Below, one piece after another: positions 38,117 to 48,214 of a stretch of 58,273 nt of DNA. The DNA is taken from assembly GCA_000818945.1 (NCBI GenBank), contig KN805447.1, positions 1 to 58,273 of the forward strand, read 5' to 3'. The stretch is from Schizochytrium sp. CCTCC M209059 (lineage: Eukaryota > Sar > Bigyra > Thraustochytrida > Thraustochytriidae). The position numbers were made by a program, and so were the translations under genes. The notes beneath the pieces are model-generated. The model searched no databases. It saw only the letters and a program-made list of their open reading frames with translations, and was not told the DNA's origin. Every line of letters begins with the position of its first letter. Positions within the stretch are counted from its first letter, which is position 1.

Positions 38117-38881
38117 TGAAATCACTCTCCCGAGCAGAGTAGCCCCCNNNNNNNNNNNNNNNNNNNNNNNNNNNNNNNNNNNNNNNNNNNNNNNNNNNNN
38201 NNNNNNNNNNNNACACACACACACGCACACGAAATTGGCTGAGCTGCTCGCATTATTAGCATGTGAAGAGTAAAGGTGAGACTTAAAGCCAAATGTTGAA
38301 AGATTTATCCTGTAAAGTCGCTCTTTGAGAAAGCAATTCGTCACCGCGAGCTCCTGTCCAAAGTTGGCCTTCTGAAACAGCTTTCTGTTTTGAGGTGTCT
38401 TCTCAACGGTCGTGTCTTGTCATGTTGGCGAGTTTCAGAGACGCAGCTCACAAAGCTTGCCGCAGTTAAAGATATTATATGTTGCACCTCGTGGGAGCTC
38501 GCTCCTCTGTCGAAGACCAGTCCACATGGTCTCACGTCTCGCCCCGAACCATATAGTTCCTGGAAAAAAGAAAAAAAAAAAGTACAGGCGTCAACTTTGT
38601 GCAGTATCAAAATCTTTCATTGAACTTAAACCAGGTCCTTTCAACGACTTCTCAATGCAAGGCACGATTTCGCACTCACTCATGAGCTCCGCTCAGCAAT
38701 GTTTAAAAGCTATATCGTCTCGGCGACGCGCAGGGTCTGAACAATCTCGTCGCGATCGACCAAAGAGCAAAATAGGCGACTCATATCAACTTGTCAACCT
38801 CTGTCTAGGCTAGTCTGTGGCCCATATATTCCCTGACAAGAGCACAATCGCTTCGATGACGCGTCAAATTGCCTTTGCACG
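38117..38881. other. Intergenic with assembly gap
   Basis: Convergent spacer between the Costars-LIM gene and the SGNH-type gene. Holds a 65-N gap and the adjoining CA repeat. No supported gene. Confidence 0.6.
38148..38212. other. 65-base N gap
   Basis: Run of Ns followed at once by a short CA microsatellite (38213-38230), so the gap probably hides an unresolved (CA)n array. Confidence 0.98.
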
Positions 38882-40561
38882 TCACACCTTTGGAACGAAG
38901 CTTGTAGAGAATAGCTTGACCTTGGCCGCACGCCCCGGATCATCAGAAGAGCAGACTCGAAGATACTTGGCACAGCCAGAGCGACCAACAGCGGAGAAGT
39001 CATGTGAGAGAATATGCATTTGCGCCTCCGAAGCACGCTCGCCCCACAAACAATCAAAGACCTCCTCCTTGCCGATTTGAACAAACACATCGCTCGTTGC
39101 AGTACACCTCTCCGTGAGCCCAACGCGCGCAGTGCCCACCCCTTGATACGTGTGAAGCAGACTGACGGCAAGGAGAGAGACACGGCCATCGAACTGTAGG
39201 TCAATATTAAGACAGCTGCTGTGAGATGTCGTCATGAACGTGCTCGGTTTTGTTTGTACGTCCGTGCCAAAGTACCAATTTTCGTTCGACTTGACAAAGC
39301 GATCAAAAGTGTCCTTTCTACCAAAGTCGATGCTCTCAAGAGACTTTGCTTCGACATACCTGGCCATGAGGCCACTCATCGCGATTGGCAGGGGGAGAGC
39401 GCTAGAGTTGAACTGGTTCCCTTGGACTGACATAGCAGGGTCTCGCGCCGCCGCACGCTGAAGCATTCCATCGAGAGCGTACATGATGACAGATGCGCTA
39501 ATGTTATGGCCGTAGCGCGTGGGGTGAACTGTGTCCGTAAAGTAGCAGCCGTCGCGAAAGTTCCAATCATCTTGAGACCAACCGGGCCCTGCCATATGTA
39601 GGATGTCGAGCTGCGGAAGATCATAGTAGCGAAGCATGTGCAGATGATCTTCGGCCGCGTCAAGACGGTACGGTGGAAGCCGCAGGCCGCCCTTTTTGCC
39701 GTCCTTCCAGTGTCCGATCCAGTTTCGCGTGGCCATTTCGAGCCACATCATGCCAAGATGAGGAAAGTTTCGTCGAATGTGACGAATCAAACCCTCCGTC
39801 CAGAAGGTTGCCAGATTGCTTGTGCCTGAACTGTCGACAAATGCCTTCTGGGAGATGTCGGCAATGTCGTTTGCGCTTGCCTCGACAATGACGAAATCGG
39901 CTTTCTGAAAGGCCGCGAAATTGGACGCTTTTTGCATCTGGCTCACGTGAAAGTCAGTCCCGCGTGCGCGTACACTGCGATTTTCCACAACGTGCTTGCC
40001 CTTGCATGGATACCGCGAATTCAAAAGCTCTTCAACGCGGTACCCGTATGCATCTTGACGATCCCAGCGAGGATGATCGGGGTCAGGACGATGTGGCGCC
40101 CCTCTATTTAGGGAAACAGAGCCGCCCAGTATGATCCAGTGCACGCACTCGCCCCGAGCGATTTTACCGAGCATCGGAAGAAGTCTTGTCTCGTCGCCAA
40201 AGTTGGTGATAGCGCGCTCACACATGCCGCGCGATAATCTGTGGCCCGGGAGATTGCATTCTGGCTTCAGAGCATGCAAAGTCCGGAAGCCATGCGCCAG
40301 TTCAGGTGCGAAACACGTTTTGCGCCACGCCGGCTCACCTGAGGCCTTTTGTGGAGATTCTGAGTTTTTGTATCTTGCTTGGATGAAAGGTTCTTCTTCA
40401 CTTCCGAATTCGACGTTATCAATGCCGCTAAAAATCAGTGCTTCTTTTGTCATTGTACTGCATTGAACAATGCCTAGCTGCTGAAAATAGCTATGAACAT
40501 GAAAACCAAGGCCGAAAGCGAGCACGAGCAAGGCGAAGGTGACCACACGTTCGCGCATCAT
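38882..40561 (-). CDS. SGNH/GDSL-type membrane-anchored protein
   Basis: A 559-residue type II or signal-anchored protein from the ATG at 40559-40561 (a second ATG follows directly). Residues 7-24 are hydrophobic. SGNH-hydrolase blocks are present: block I IILGGSVS at 143-150 with Ser148 or Ser150 as nucleophile candidate, block III VEASANDI at 226-233, and block V DTVHPTRYGH with Asp343 and His346. The catalytic region spans about 138-375. The C-terminal 190 residues, with several Cys and beta-like segments (FDGRVSLLAVSLLHTY), are of unknown type, perhaps carbohydrate-binding. The family includes esterases and polysaccharide O-acetyl-modifying enzymes; the substrate is not evident. A Golgi or cell-surface site fits the neighbourhood. 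Confidence 0.75.
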   Translation of the reverse strand: MMRERVVTFALLVLAFGLGFHVHSYFQQLGIVQCSTMTKEALIFSGIDNVEFGSEEEPFIQARYKNSESPQKASGEPAWRKTCFAPELAHGFRTLHALKPECNLPGHRLSRGMCERAITNFGDETRLLPMLGKIARGECVHWIILGGSVSLNRGAPHRPDPDHPRWDRQDAYGYRVEELLNSRYPCKGKHVVENRSVRARGTDFHVSQMQKASNFAAFQKADFVIVEASANDIADISQKAFVDSSGTSNLATFWTEGLIRHIRRNFPHLGMMWLEMATRNWIGHWKDGKKGGLRLPPYRLDAAEDHLHMLRYYDLPQLDILHMAGPGWSQDDWNFRDGCYFTDTVHPTRYGHNISASVIMYALDGMLQRAAARDPAMSVQGNQFNSSALPLPIAMSGLMARYVEAKSLESIDFGRKDTFDRFVKSNENWYFGTDVQTKPSTFMTTSHSSCLNIDLQFDGRVSLLAVSLLHTYQGVGTARVGLTERCTATSDVFVQIGKEEVFDCLWGERASEAQMHILSHDFSAVGRSGCAKYLRVCSSDDPGRAAKVKLFSTSFVPKV

Positions 40562-42013
40562 CCTATGTTGTAGCTCAATAGCTTAAGAGACCTCGCGTTG
40601 GAGGGTTTTCGAGGGTCCGTGAAGCAGCAATACGCCTGGCGTCTTCTGCGCACGGTGCACAGAAGCGTTTCACCTCGGGCCACGGCAAGCAGCCTTGCGC
40701 TAAGCCTCTGCTTGAGTCAATTGGGCACCGCGCACGCAACACAGATGTGGCCGGCACCTTTGCGGCTCGTCGCGGGCATGCGGCGTGACTCGTCCGCGAC
40801 TAGCTTCGCCGCAAGGCTGGCAGGCGCCGCGCCGCTCACCGTTTGCCAATTGCTTCCCTGCACCGCTGCAGGCCTCGAACACAGAGAAAGCTCAACGTGC
40901 GCCTGCGACCTTCTGCTAATGTGTTTTACTTCGAGAAGCCGAGAAGCCATTTTTTAAATATGTCTCTCGGCACGTCCTGACGTCGAGTCGAGCTTTACGG
41001 CGTTCCTACTCGCACTCAGGCCTAATTTATTCATAAACAATAAAATAATTTGCATGCGTTGGCACCATGAAGTCGAGCCCAGCTCGGCCGCACCACTCGC
41101 TTCGAGAGATGAAGCGAGCACGAGAACAGAACGAGCACGCGCGCAACGCGGACGCAGGCAGTTTCTTCGGCCATGGCCGCGGCCGACGCACGGAGCCAAC
41201 GAGGAGTAGAGTGACCGATCCACGTCGAGTGGGCCGTTAGTGAGCATGTCGACTTAGGATTCGCGGTGGCATGGCTTGAGGTCTCTGCTTAGTGGAACCT
41301 GCCCTTGCAAGCGAGATGTACGAGCCGGGCCTATCGGGCATGACCATGAGATGGTGCTGAGCGTGCAAACCGAGAACATCGTTCTTTCCCCCTTGCATCC
41401 AAGACAATTAACCAAGGCAAAACCAAGATGTAGCTTTTTTTTACGTAGAGGAAAGTAAGCTTTCATGGAAAGGCCACTGCGATACTGACGGATAACATGA
41501 ATGACCACTGATCGGGCCTAGGAGGGGACCAAAACGAAGGTAAATGTGCAGCACGCACCGATGATTTGTAAACTAAAGTTTGACTTCAAAAATTAAAATC
41601 CAGACAATTGTCTTATTTTTGTAAAATCATCGGGAAAATTCCAACTCGCCTCTTCTGTGCGCAATTGCGAGATGGAAATTCGATCTACGCTTGCCTTTGA
41701 CCGTAAGAAGAGAATGGCCAGCACGGCTTCATTGGAGATTACAAATGCTAGCGCACTGTTCAAACTGGCGAGACGAGCGTTGCGCGTTTGATTTGTCAGC
41801 AAATTGCGCGATTTGCCAAGTTGATTTTCAGAGTACAAAGCAGCCATTTTGATCCATGGTCGCACACATGGCCAGGCCTGCAATGATCATCCGAAGAACT
41901 TGCACCGAGACCAGCACCAACATCAAGACCAGCACTGGCATCAGAGTGACTCAGCAAAGGTTAGCAAAGAACAGCAGCCCAATGGAAGGAAACCAGCAAG
42001 TTGCTCGTCAAAG
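40562..42013. other. 1.45-kb spacer: SGNH promoter and capping-enzyme 3' flank
   Basis: Between two minus-strand genes. It contains a CAGGCCTAAT variant at 41017-41026 next to an AT-rich stretch (TTTATTCATAAACAATAAAA, 41027-41046) and a further GGGCCTAGG at 41514-41522. No convincing gene; frames here are short and without domains. Confidence 0.45.
41017..41024. promoter_or_regulatory. CAGGCCTA variant
   Basis: One-base variant of TAGGCCTA with the AAT extension seen at 121 and 11822, upstream (455 bp) of the SGNH gene. Confidence 0.3.
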
Positions 42014-43303
42014 CTAGGAGCGTGAGGAGCCGCTCACATGGGCATCGCGCGAGCGTCCAAGAGCCTGGATGAGTGTTGATTCGGTGATGCCAGAGTGGAT
42101 GCTCTTTAGAACTCCGTCGACAGTTTTGATATCGTTGGCAATGTGTTTGTCTTCACGGACGCGCAGAAATTTCCAGGCTTGGCCCGGCACTTTTTTGGCC
42201 GAAGACCATGGCATCGATTGGTCCTGAGGCGGATGAAACTGAATCCAGTCGTCGTCGAGAACACACTCGATGATGACGGGCTGACCCCCGTACTTTGCCT
42301 CAAGCATCTCGTGCTGCTCATCGTCGAGCCAAATTGAGGTGTACCCAAAACTGCTACCGTACTTGGCAGCATTGAGAAAGCAATAGCGCATACTCGCTTC
42401 GCCTCGGTCGTTGCGACCCCACATAACAATGACCTCAAAGTCAACCGAATTGAGGTGCCGTGGCTTCCACTTGAGAATGTCCGAGGTCTTGCCACATTTG
42501 TATGGTTTGTCAATTCGCGTAAAAATAAGGCCGTCATTCTCGTGAGGTAGATTGCCGCCCTGAGGTCCCTTGATGACTTCATTGAGTACAAAGTCAACGT
42601 CTGCGGTGGCGAACATTTGCTTGAGCGTCAGAACGCAGGGAACCACGGGTGGCGGCATGGGATGCTCGTTACGCACCCGAAACATAATTTCGCCTTGAAC
42701 GGCACGCAGGCGGTCAAAGAGATCAAGGTCCCCGATGAAGGTGTTTCGCACGCTGAGCGCGTCAAAGATGAGAAAGGTGGACTGTAGGCGCAGAGGACGT
42801 GGCGCCGTTGCCTCTTCATCCTCGCCATCCATGTGTGGGAGTGGAACCTCGTCGTAGACAAGCTCCCCGTCCAAGAGTGTGCCATCGAGACTACGCAAAA
42901 GACGCTCTCCGAGAAAGTTGTCGAGCGTGGGGATAGCAATGAATTCAAACTTGCGGTTCACAAGGTAGCAGGACCCGACGCCGCCTTTGAGCACATTGTC
43001 CCAGCAAGATGGCCGGTCGTGCACGACAAAGTTAATTCTGTGAATCAGCAAAAGGTAGCGGACGCCATCCGATTTTTCGCAGACCAACCACGGCTTGTCC
43101 GAGAGCTCCCCCATGTGTTCGCGCAGCAGCGAAATGGGCTGCGAGCCCGGGAATCGGTGCATGTGAGGGCTCCCTGATAGTCGCTGGCACACCGACTTGA
43201 GCTCGTGCTTGAGCTGGTCATCGCGGACCACCTCCCCCGGATTATCCGGGTTGAGCGCGACGCGCTTGGCGTGCTGCACCATTTGCTCTGCGCTCGCTGA
43301 CAT
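42014..43303 (-). CDS. mRNA capping enzyme guanylyltransferase
   Basis: A 429-residue GTP:RNA guanylyltransferase that adds the GMP cap to nascent mRNA in the nucleus. The start is the ATG at 43301-43303. All nucleotidyltransferase motifs are present in order: motif I EKSDGVR with the GMP-accepting Lys77, motif III LDGELVYD at 144-151, IIIa FLIFDALSV at 177-185, IV DGLIFTR at 257-263, V LKWKP at 277-281, and the C-terminal OB-fold motif VI WKFLRVREDK at 377-386. There is no triphosphatase domain, so this is a stand-alone transferase as in yeast (Ceg1) rather than the bifunctional animal or plant enzyme. The triphosphatase must be encoded elsewhere. The family assignment is firm. Confidence 0.95.
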   Translation of the reverse strand: MSASAEQMVQHAKRVALNPDNPGEVVRDDQLKHELKSVCQRLSGSPHMHRFPGSQPISLLREHMGELSDKPWLVCEKSDGVRYLLLIHRINFVVHDRPSCWDNVLKGGVGSCYLVNRKFEFIAIPTLDNFLGERLLRSLDGTLLDGELVYDEVPLPHMDGEDEEATAPRPLRLQSTFLIFDALSVRNTFIGDLDLFDRLRAVQGEIMFRVRNEHPMPPPVVPCVLTLKQMFATADVDFVLNEVIKGPQGGNLPHENDGLIFTRIDKPYKCGKTSDILKWKPRHLNSVDFEVIVMWGRNDRGEASMRYCFLNAAKYGSSFGYTSIWLDDEQHEMLEAKYGGQPVIIECVLDDDWIQFHPPQDQSMPWSSAKKVPGQAWKFLRVREDKHIANDIKTVDGVLKSIHSGITESTLIQALGRSRDAHVSGSSRS

Positions 43304-44198
43304 GTTCGCCCTTCCTGTCCTCGCTGCCTGCTCCGTCTTCTGCAGCGCCTCTGTGCGGCGCGGCGCAGGGACCCGGCAAGGGGGTCAAGCCAGACGCGCT
43401 AGCACGCACTCGGGCAGGTCTGGCGTCCGCCGCGCGCGCGTGCGAAAGCAGGATTTGCAGCTCGCTTTTGCTACTCTTGCTGCTCCTGCTCCGCTATCAC
43501 TCGCTTCCACTGTCGCATCGAGAGAAAAAAAAAAAAAGCCCCCAAAAAAATGCGGAACCCCAAATTATGCGAAACTGTTGAGGAACCAATGCAGAATCCG
43601 CTGCGCGACGCGTTGCGCAACCCGGCGGTTGGCTTCCAGCGCGCAGGCTCCGTGCGCGGTGCCGGCGATTTGAAATGAGCCCCGGTCGCTCGAGGCCGTT
43701 CTGGAGAGAACGGGCGAGGGGAAAGGGAAGGAAGGAGGCGGCAGCACTGGTGGCAGCAAACCCGAAACGAGAAGCAGCGAGGCGCGAGAAACGAGACGCA
43801 GCGAGGCGCGAGAAACGAGAAACAGCGAGGCGCGAGGGGAGACGCTCCGCCGCGGAGACGGAGACCAAGGCGCACGAGCGCGCGGGCGGGCGGCGCGGCG
43901 CTCTGCGGCGCGGGAGGCCGCAGAGCGCGCTGCGGAGAGCGAGCGAGGGAGGAGTCGGGAGCGCGGCGAGAGCGGCGCGCGCGGCAAAGCTCGCGCGAGG
44001 GAAAAGGGAGCAAGCAAGCAAGCAGGTACGGGAGTGAGCGAGCGAGCGAAAGACGAAGGGGGACGTCGTGGCATCGCGGCGCAAGACCCAGGTCACACCA
44101 CATCGTAGTTCATTTCAGCTGGCAAGCAAAGCAAGGAAAAGCAACCCAAGGCAGGCCGACGAGATCAATCGTGCCTGGGTTTGTGGACCTTCCTTGAG
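43304..44198. promoter_or_regulatory. Divergent promoter region with tandem repeat
   Basis: Between the capping enzyme (-) and an orphan (+). An A-rich stretch (43522-43552) and a 24-26-bp tandem repeat (about 43762-43838) lie here. An ATG frame at 43675-44037 encodes only repetitive Arg/Ala/Glu sequence and is probably not a gene. Confidence 0.45.
43762..43838. repeat. Tandem repeat, unit GAAACGAGANRCAGCGAGGCGCGA
   Basis: Three adjacent units of about 24-26 bp sharing GAAACGAG, then CAGCGAGGCGCGAG, with one or two base differences. Confidence 0.75.
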
Positions 44199-45050
44199 AT
44201 GGCCTGCACAAGAAGCGCGACGCAGCCGGCGACGCCAGAAAGGCCTCGCCGGCTGAGGGAAAAAGTGAAAAGAGCACAAACACGAGGGAGCGCAGGTGAG
44301 CGCGGTGGAAAACGTACCCGGGGCGAAGGAAAGCGGCCGCGTGCCACGCAGAAGCGGGCTCGCGTTGAAGCGGGCGCTTCGAAATGCACAGTAGATGATT
44401 TGCTGAATTCCAGAGTGGCCAAGGCCCTTGCAAGGCTCGACACCTTGGCATCCAGCGACTTTATTTGTGGTGAAGTGGAAGAAAAGGGCACGGAGACGGC
44501 GACTCTTTTGTCGCACGAGGCACCAACGGGTAGCATTGCATGCTTTGATTTGGTTCACGGGGCTCGTGGAGCGCGCTTCGCGGCTCTCAATACATTCATA
44601 GCGGCTGAATCACCGCCCCCCTCCGCGCGCGCTACTATGGAAGCAGAAGATGGCGGTCTTATTCACGCAGACGTTGAAGGGGATACGCGTGAAGCACGAT
44701 CGAAGAAAGCGGATGAGTGCACTTTTGACTTTGAACCAAACATTGACGATGAACCGCACTCACCTTCTCTTTGTGAATCACCCTCAATGACTCGTGGACT
44801 GTTTCGGAAACCCACCTGGCTTTCCGATTCGCTGAGCCCTTGCGCGCAGTTCGCACAGGCAACGCAGCCAAATGAAACAGACTTTGAAAAGAGAAAGACA
44901 ATGTTTTCAAAGCAGCAGACTGCAGGCAATGAGGGCACTGCACTGAAGCGCTCGTTGTCCGAGCTCTCTACCTTTTCATCGTTGAGCAAGGTCTCGCTGA
45001 GCCTCGTCGAAAGCAAGCACCATGTGGACTTTGATTGGGTGTCGCAATGA
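44199..45050 (+). CDS. Hypothetical protein, basic N-terminus
   Basis: A 283-residue orphan starting at the ATG at 44199; the frame extends six codons upstream only from TTG. Residues 1-70 are very rich in Arg and Lys (possible nuclear signal, KRTRGEGKRPRATQKRAR). The middle is mixed, and the C-terminal third is Ser/Thr-rich with SLSELSTFSSLSKVSLSLVE, then ends DFDWVSQ. No recognised domain, membrane segment or signal peptide. Base composition and an unbroken frame of 280 codons support coding, but a different first exon is possible. It converges on the TPT-type transporter with a 148-bp gap. Confidence 0.55.
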   Translation: MACTRSATQPATPERPRRLREKVKRAQTRGSAGERGGKRTRGEGKRPRATQKRARVEAGASKCTVDDLLNSRVAKALARLDTLASSDFICGEVEEKGTETATLLSHEAPTGSIACFDLVHGARGARFAALNTFIAAESPPPSARATMEAEDGGLIHADVEGDTREARSKKADECTFDFEPNIDDEPHSPSLCESPSMTRGLFRKPTWLSDSLSPCAQFAQATQPNETDFEKRKTMFSKQQTAGNEGTALKRSLSELSTFSSLSKVSLSLVESKHHVDFDWVSQ

Positions 45051-45131
45051 TCTTGAACCTGAACCTGAAAATCAGATCATTCACTCTTCCATTCGTGGCT
45101 CCCGAAACTCAAGGCAAACATGTATAAACAG

Positions 45132-45134
45132 CGA

Positions 45135-45172
<38 letters not shown>
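45132..45172. repeat. (GAAA)10 microsatellite
   Basis: About ten perfect GAAA units in the convergent spacer, 26 bp from the end of the TPT-type gene. Confidence 0.9.
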
Positions 45173-45173
<1 letters not shown>

Positions 45174-45198
45174 GCTTACGAAAAATGAAGAAAAGAAT

Positions 45199-46266
45199 TT
45201 ATTTGGACGAAGTCGCTTGTTGTTTCCTTTGTTGCGCATCCTTGTAATTGATGTAGTTGTACGCAACAAAGCCACCGAGCGAGACGAAGTACCCAACATA
45301 CTGCTGCGTCGTGACAATTTCCCCGAAGAACATTGCATTCACCAAAACCAAGACAGCGTTGCGCGCAGTCGCGACGAGCTTGAGAACGAGGGCGTTACTG
45401 AACTGAATGACAAAGGTGTTGATGACGTTTGTCGCAATAGCGCAGATGCAGCTCATAAAGAACGACTGCTGGTGTTCAAAGACGATAGCCCAGTGATCCG
45501 CAGTCATGTACGGAAATTCCAGGAAAAGCGCAAAGAAGAAGACAAAGACAGCGCTCGTTGGGGTGATATAGTACAGCGTCTCAGCAAGATCGAATCGAAG
45601 ATTTTGAAGGACGACCTGAGTGTAAATCAATTTCAGCGCCTCGCAGGTTTGCGCCAGCAGCATGCACGCCATTCCGACAATGCTAAAGTTGAGCTCCCCG
45701 GCTCCTGCGATCGCAGTGCCAATGCAAATCACCAAAACACTCGCAACTACCTTGCGCGAGGGATTTGTCAGCCGGAAAAGCACCAAGCCTCCCAAGGTCA
45801 TGACGGGCGTGAAGGCCTTGAGCATTTGCACAAAAGCCACGGTCAAGAACAGGTAGCTCGTCATGCCGAGCACAATCGTTCCTGCAGATAACACCCCTAT
45901 TGGGCAGATCCGGTATATGTAAAACTCTCTTGTGATCATCTGCTCGTGACGGAGCTTCGTGCCCCGTGCGTGTACAAAGATCCACGTGACGATGCTGCAG
46001 AAAACGAGCGTCATCAACGTTAGCGTCAGGGGAAATTCGAACTCTAGCGTCCGCAGGATGAACTTGTTGCTCATGATGAGCATTGGTCCAGAGAAGAGAA
46101 AGACAGCCGAGAGCAGCGCCATCGTCGCGAGCGAGTACTTGGTCTTGACGTTGCTTCCGGACCGCTGCCGTTGCCGGAGCCCCGAAGACTGCACGTCTGG
46201 CTTGGCGCGTTTGCCCCCGTCGAAGACGCCCAGGCCGGCCGCGGCGCCGGGGACCTCGCCCGCCAT
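45199..46266 (-). CDS. Triose-phosphate/nucleotide-sugar transporter family (TPT, SLC35-like)
   Basis: A 355-residue drug/metabolite-superfamily transporter with about ten membrane helices. The start is the ATG at 46264-46266; the much longer frame upstream (to 46614) opens only with TTG and is Arg-rich. Landmarks: MALLSAVFLFSGPMLIMSNK in the first helix, LTLTLMTLVFCSIVTW, VQMLKAFTPVMTLG, and the C-terminal LKLVATARNAVLVLVNAMFF with GEIVTTQQYVGYFVSLGGF, all typical of the TPT domain in SLC35C/E-type carriers. The soluble N-terminus (about 50 residues) is glycine- and basic-rich. The substrate could be GDP-fucose, UDP-xylose or a sugar phosphate; the sequence does not decide. Genomic position next to GT31 supports a Golgi role. 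Confidence 0.88.
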   Translation of the reverse strand: MAGEVPGAAAGLGVFDGGKRAKPDVQSSGLRQRQRSGSNVKTKYSLATMALLSAVFLFSGPMLIMSNKFILRTLEFEFPLTLTLMTLVFCSIVTWIFVHARGTKLRHEQMITREFYIYRICPIGVLSAGTIVLGMTSYLFLTVAFVQMLKAFTPVMTLGGLVLFRLTNPSRKVVASVLVICIGTAIAGAGELNFSIVGMACMLLAQTCEALKLIYTQVVLQNLRFDLAETLYYITPTSAVFVFFFALFLEFPYMTADHWAIVFEHQQSFFMSCICAIATNVINTFVIQFSNALVLKLVATARNAVLVLVNAMFFGEIVTTQQYVGYFVSLGGFVAYNYINYKDAQQRKQQATSSK

Positions 46267-46808
46267 GGCCCGCTCGCCGCCGCCGCCCACGAGGGGCGCG
46301 CCCTCCGGCCTCCGCGTCGCGCGGGCGGCGCTGCGCTGCGCGGGCTCGGTCTCGCGGCCGCGCGGAGACGCCCTGCGCTCGCGCCCGTCTCGATCGACTC
46401 TGTCTGCCCCGCCCAGCTGCGTACTACAAGAGCAGAAACGTCGAGCCCTGCGTGCCGGGCCTAGAGGCTTTAAGACGTTGTCGGCAGTTTCTAGCAGCAA
46501 GATCCGCGGCTCGCTCCTCCACGTTGGCTTCGAGGCGGCCGTGTGCGTGCACGAAAGTAAAGAGAAAAGGAAGAGAAAGAGGAAAGAGAAAAGAACAAGG
46601 GAGCAAGGGAGCAAAAGAGCGAGAGCGTTTCGGGTGGACGGGCTTGCTCCTGGATTTGGGACGGCTTTGATCAGAGTCTGCGTGTTTCCTCAATCAAAAT
46701 GAGGGCGCTCGCTCTTGAGTACCACTGATTGGATTGTGAATAATCACACATGCTTACCCGTCAGATGTATACGAGGAGCTCTAGGGTCTTGAAGTATGGG
46801 TGTAGTGA
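46267..46808. promoter_or_regulatory. Promoter of the TPT-type transporter
   Basis: Spacer between two minus-strand genes. Very GC-rich near the ATG, then a 70-bp polypurine stretch (about 46553-46622, AAAGAGAAAAGGAAGAG style). A GGGCCTAG half-match of the recurrent palindrome lies near 46457. Confidence 0.4.
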
Positions 46809-47885
46809 CTAGTGCTTATTCGTCAGATGCTTTCCATATCCGTACGAAGGACTCGCGTGAATGATCGGGAAGTTGCCACCCAAAGTGGTCTGTGTGGGTC
46901 GCAAGATTGCCTGAGTAGCGTCTATGGGACGCCCAAAGCAAATGCTGTTCAGAGGTTCTTTGGCGGGATCGTAATCGACGCTCGCAGTTTTATTGATATT
47001 GTCAAATACACGGCGAATAATCAACGGGTCAGAAACGTGGTGTGCCCAGACGAACTTGTCGCAAAACTCTCCGTATGTGGAGTTGGCCGCGTAAACAAAG
47101 TCTTCTCCCGGCGTAGGCTTGGTGTGCATATATTTCGTGCGAGGGCCATTGACCTGAGAGTCGATTCGCATCTGGTCGTCGAAAACGTCAACATCGAGAA
47201 AGTGCTGCCACATGCCAAAGTGCGCCGCAAATGTAGCGCCCGCGTTCACGCGGAGCAAGGGTCGCATCGAGGTCAGGTTTCTCACGACATCCTGCGAAAA
47301 AAGCATGATGTTTTCGTCAGCGACGCGCTTCTCCCTCGCGCAAAAGTATTTCCCGTAAAAAAAGCGCTCGCGCGGGAAAACTTCGAGAAGGCTAAAGAGC
47401 TGCTCGACACAGAGGAAACCATCATCATCCAGCCGAAGGATATAGTCTGCGTCGTACCTTTCAAGAATCCATTCCATCTGGAAAAAGAAGCGCGATAGAA
47501 AGTTACGGTACCCTGAAGGCACCGCTTGCACAATAAGATCGGCGTGCTCATGAGATTCTTTGAGCATTTCTGCAGTGTCATCAGTAAAAAAGTAAAGCGG
47601 AGCGCCCTGTTCACGGAGCCACGCGCCCCATGTCTCACGGATGGCGTCACGGAGTGGCCTTTTGTTTGGCGCAGAGCCGATGGAAACAGCGAGTTTGACG
47701 TGTGGTCGCGGACGTGAATCCGGGAGAACCATCAAACGTGTCGGCTTGCTTGAAACTACGCCCTCGCATGTCAGCCGATCAATAAGCCCACTGGTAGGCT
47801 CTATGTAGATACCAAGGAGAAGACCTGCCGTCAAGATTGCGAGCAAGGCAAAGAGTAGCTGCCACGTTGTGATTTTGGTCGTCAT
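46809..47885 (-). CDS. GT31 beta-1,3-galactosyltransferase-like
   Basis: A 358-residue type II Golgi glycosyltransferase. The start is the ATG at 47883-47885; nine upstream codons open only with GTG. Residues 7-28 are the signal anchor. GT31 (Galactosyl_T) landmarks: KLAVSIGSAPNKRPLRDAIR with ETWG at 64-87, FFTDD at 99-103, the metal-binding LRLDDDGF at 150-157, YGKYFC, and PTPGEDFVYAANSTYG, in which Glu-Asp occupies the conserved ED position. Family members add beta-1,3-linked Gal or GlcNAc to glycoproteins, glycolipids or proteoglycan linkers. The acceptor is unknown. A GCCGCGGCGTGCA element lies 329 bp upstream in the same orientation as at the two other transferase genes. Confidence 0.9.
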   Translation of the reverse strand: MTTKITTWQLLFALLAILTAGLLLGIYIEPTSGLIDRLTCEGVVSSKPTRLMVLPDSRPRPHVKLAVSIGSAPNKRPLRDAIRETWGAWLREQGAPLYFFTDDTAEMLKESHEHADLIVQAVPSGYRNFLSRFFFQMEWILERYDADYILRLDDDGFLCVEQLFSLLEVFPRERFFYGKYFCAREKRVADENIMLFSQDVVRNLTSMRPLLRVNAGATFAAHFGMWQHFLDVDVFDDQMRIDSQVNGPRTKYMHTKPTPGEDFVYAANSTYGEFCDKFVWAHHVSDPLIIRRVFDNINKTASVDYDPAKEPLNSICFGRPIDATQAILRPTQTTLGGNFPIIHASPSYGYGKHLTNKH

Positions 47886-48140
47886 TGTCGTTTGACAGGC
47901 AGAGGAGCGCACGCTTGCTACGCATAAAATGTGAGCCAGCTAACAAGAGAGAGTTCAGAAACGGAAGGAGCGGTCTCTCACCCCCCTCCTTCCCCGCCCT
48001 TCCCCTCCCCGCTTCGTCGCGCCTCCACCTTGCTCGCGCGGCCCTCGAGGTGCTCGGGGCCTTCAAGCTGCGAGTTGACCTGGTTTACGCCATAAATTAT
48101 TCTTGCAATTGCAATAGGCCAACGTGAAGGTAGCTTGAAG

Positions 48141-48148
48141 TAGGCCTA
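48141..48148. promoter_or_regulatory. TAGGCCTA palindrome, divergent promoter
   Basis: Exact palindrome in the 10-mer GTAGGCCTAG, identical to the 10-mers 82 bp before the GMC gene and 86 bp before the UNC93 gene. Confidence 0.4.
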
Positions 48149-48214
48149 GGCCCACCTGTCAATGAAAGAAATAAAGAAAGAAACGGTCTCTTCCCAAGCA
48201 AAAGAAGAGAGACG

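Noticed and set aside
43675..44037. ATG frame of 120 codons, Arg/Ala/Glu-rich
   Set aside because: Encoded by a tandem DNA repeat and GC-rich flank, overlapped by longer antisense frames, no domain.
46267..46614. 116-residue Arg-rich extension of the TPT-type transporter
   Set aside because: No ATG, purine-rich repeat DNA, and the family does not carry it.
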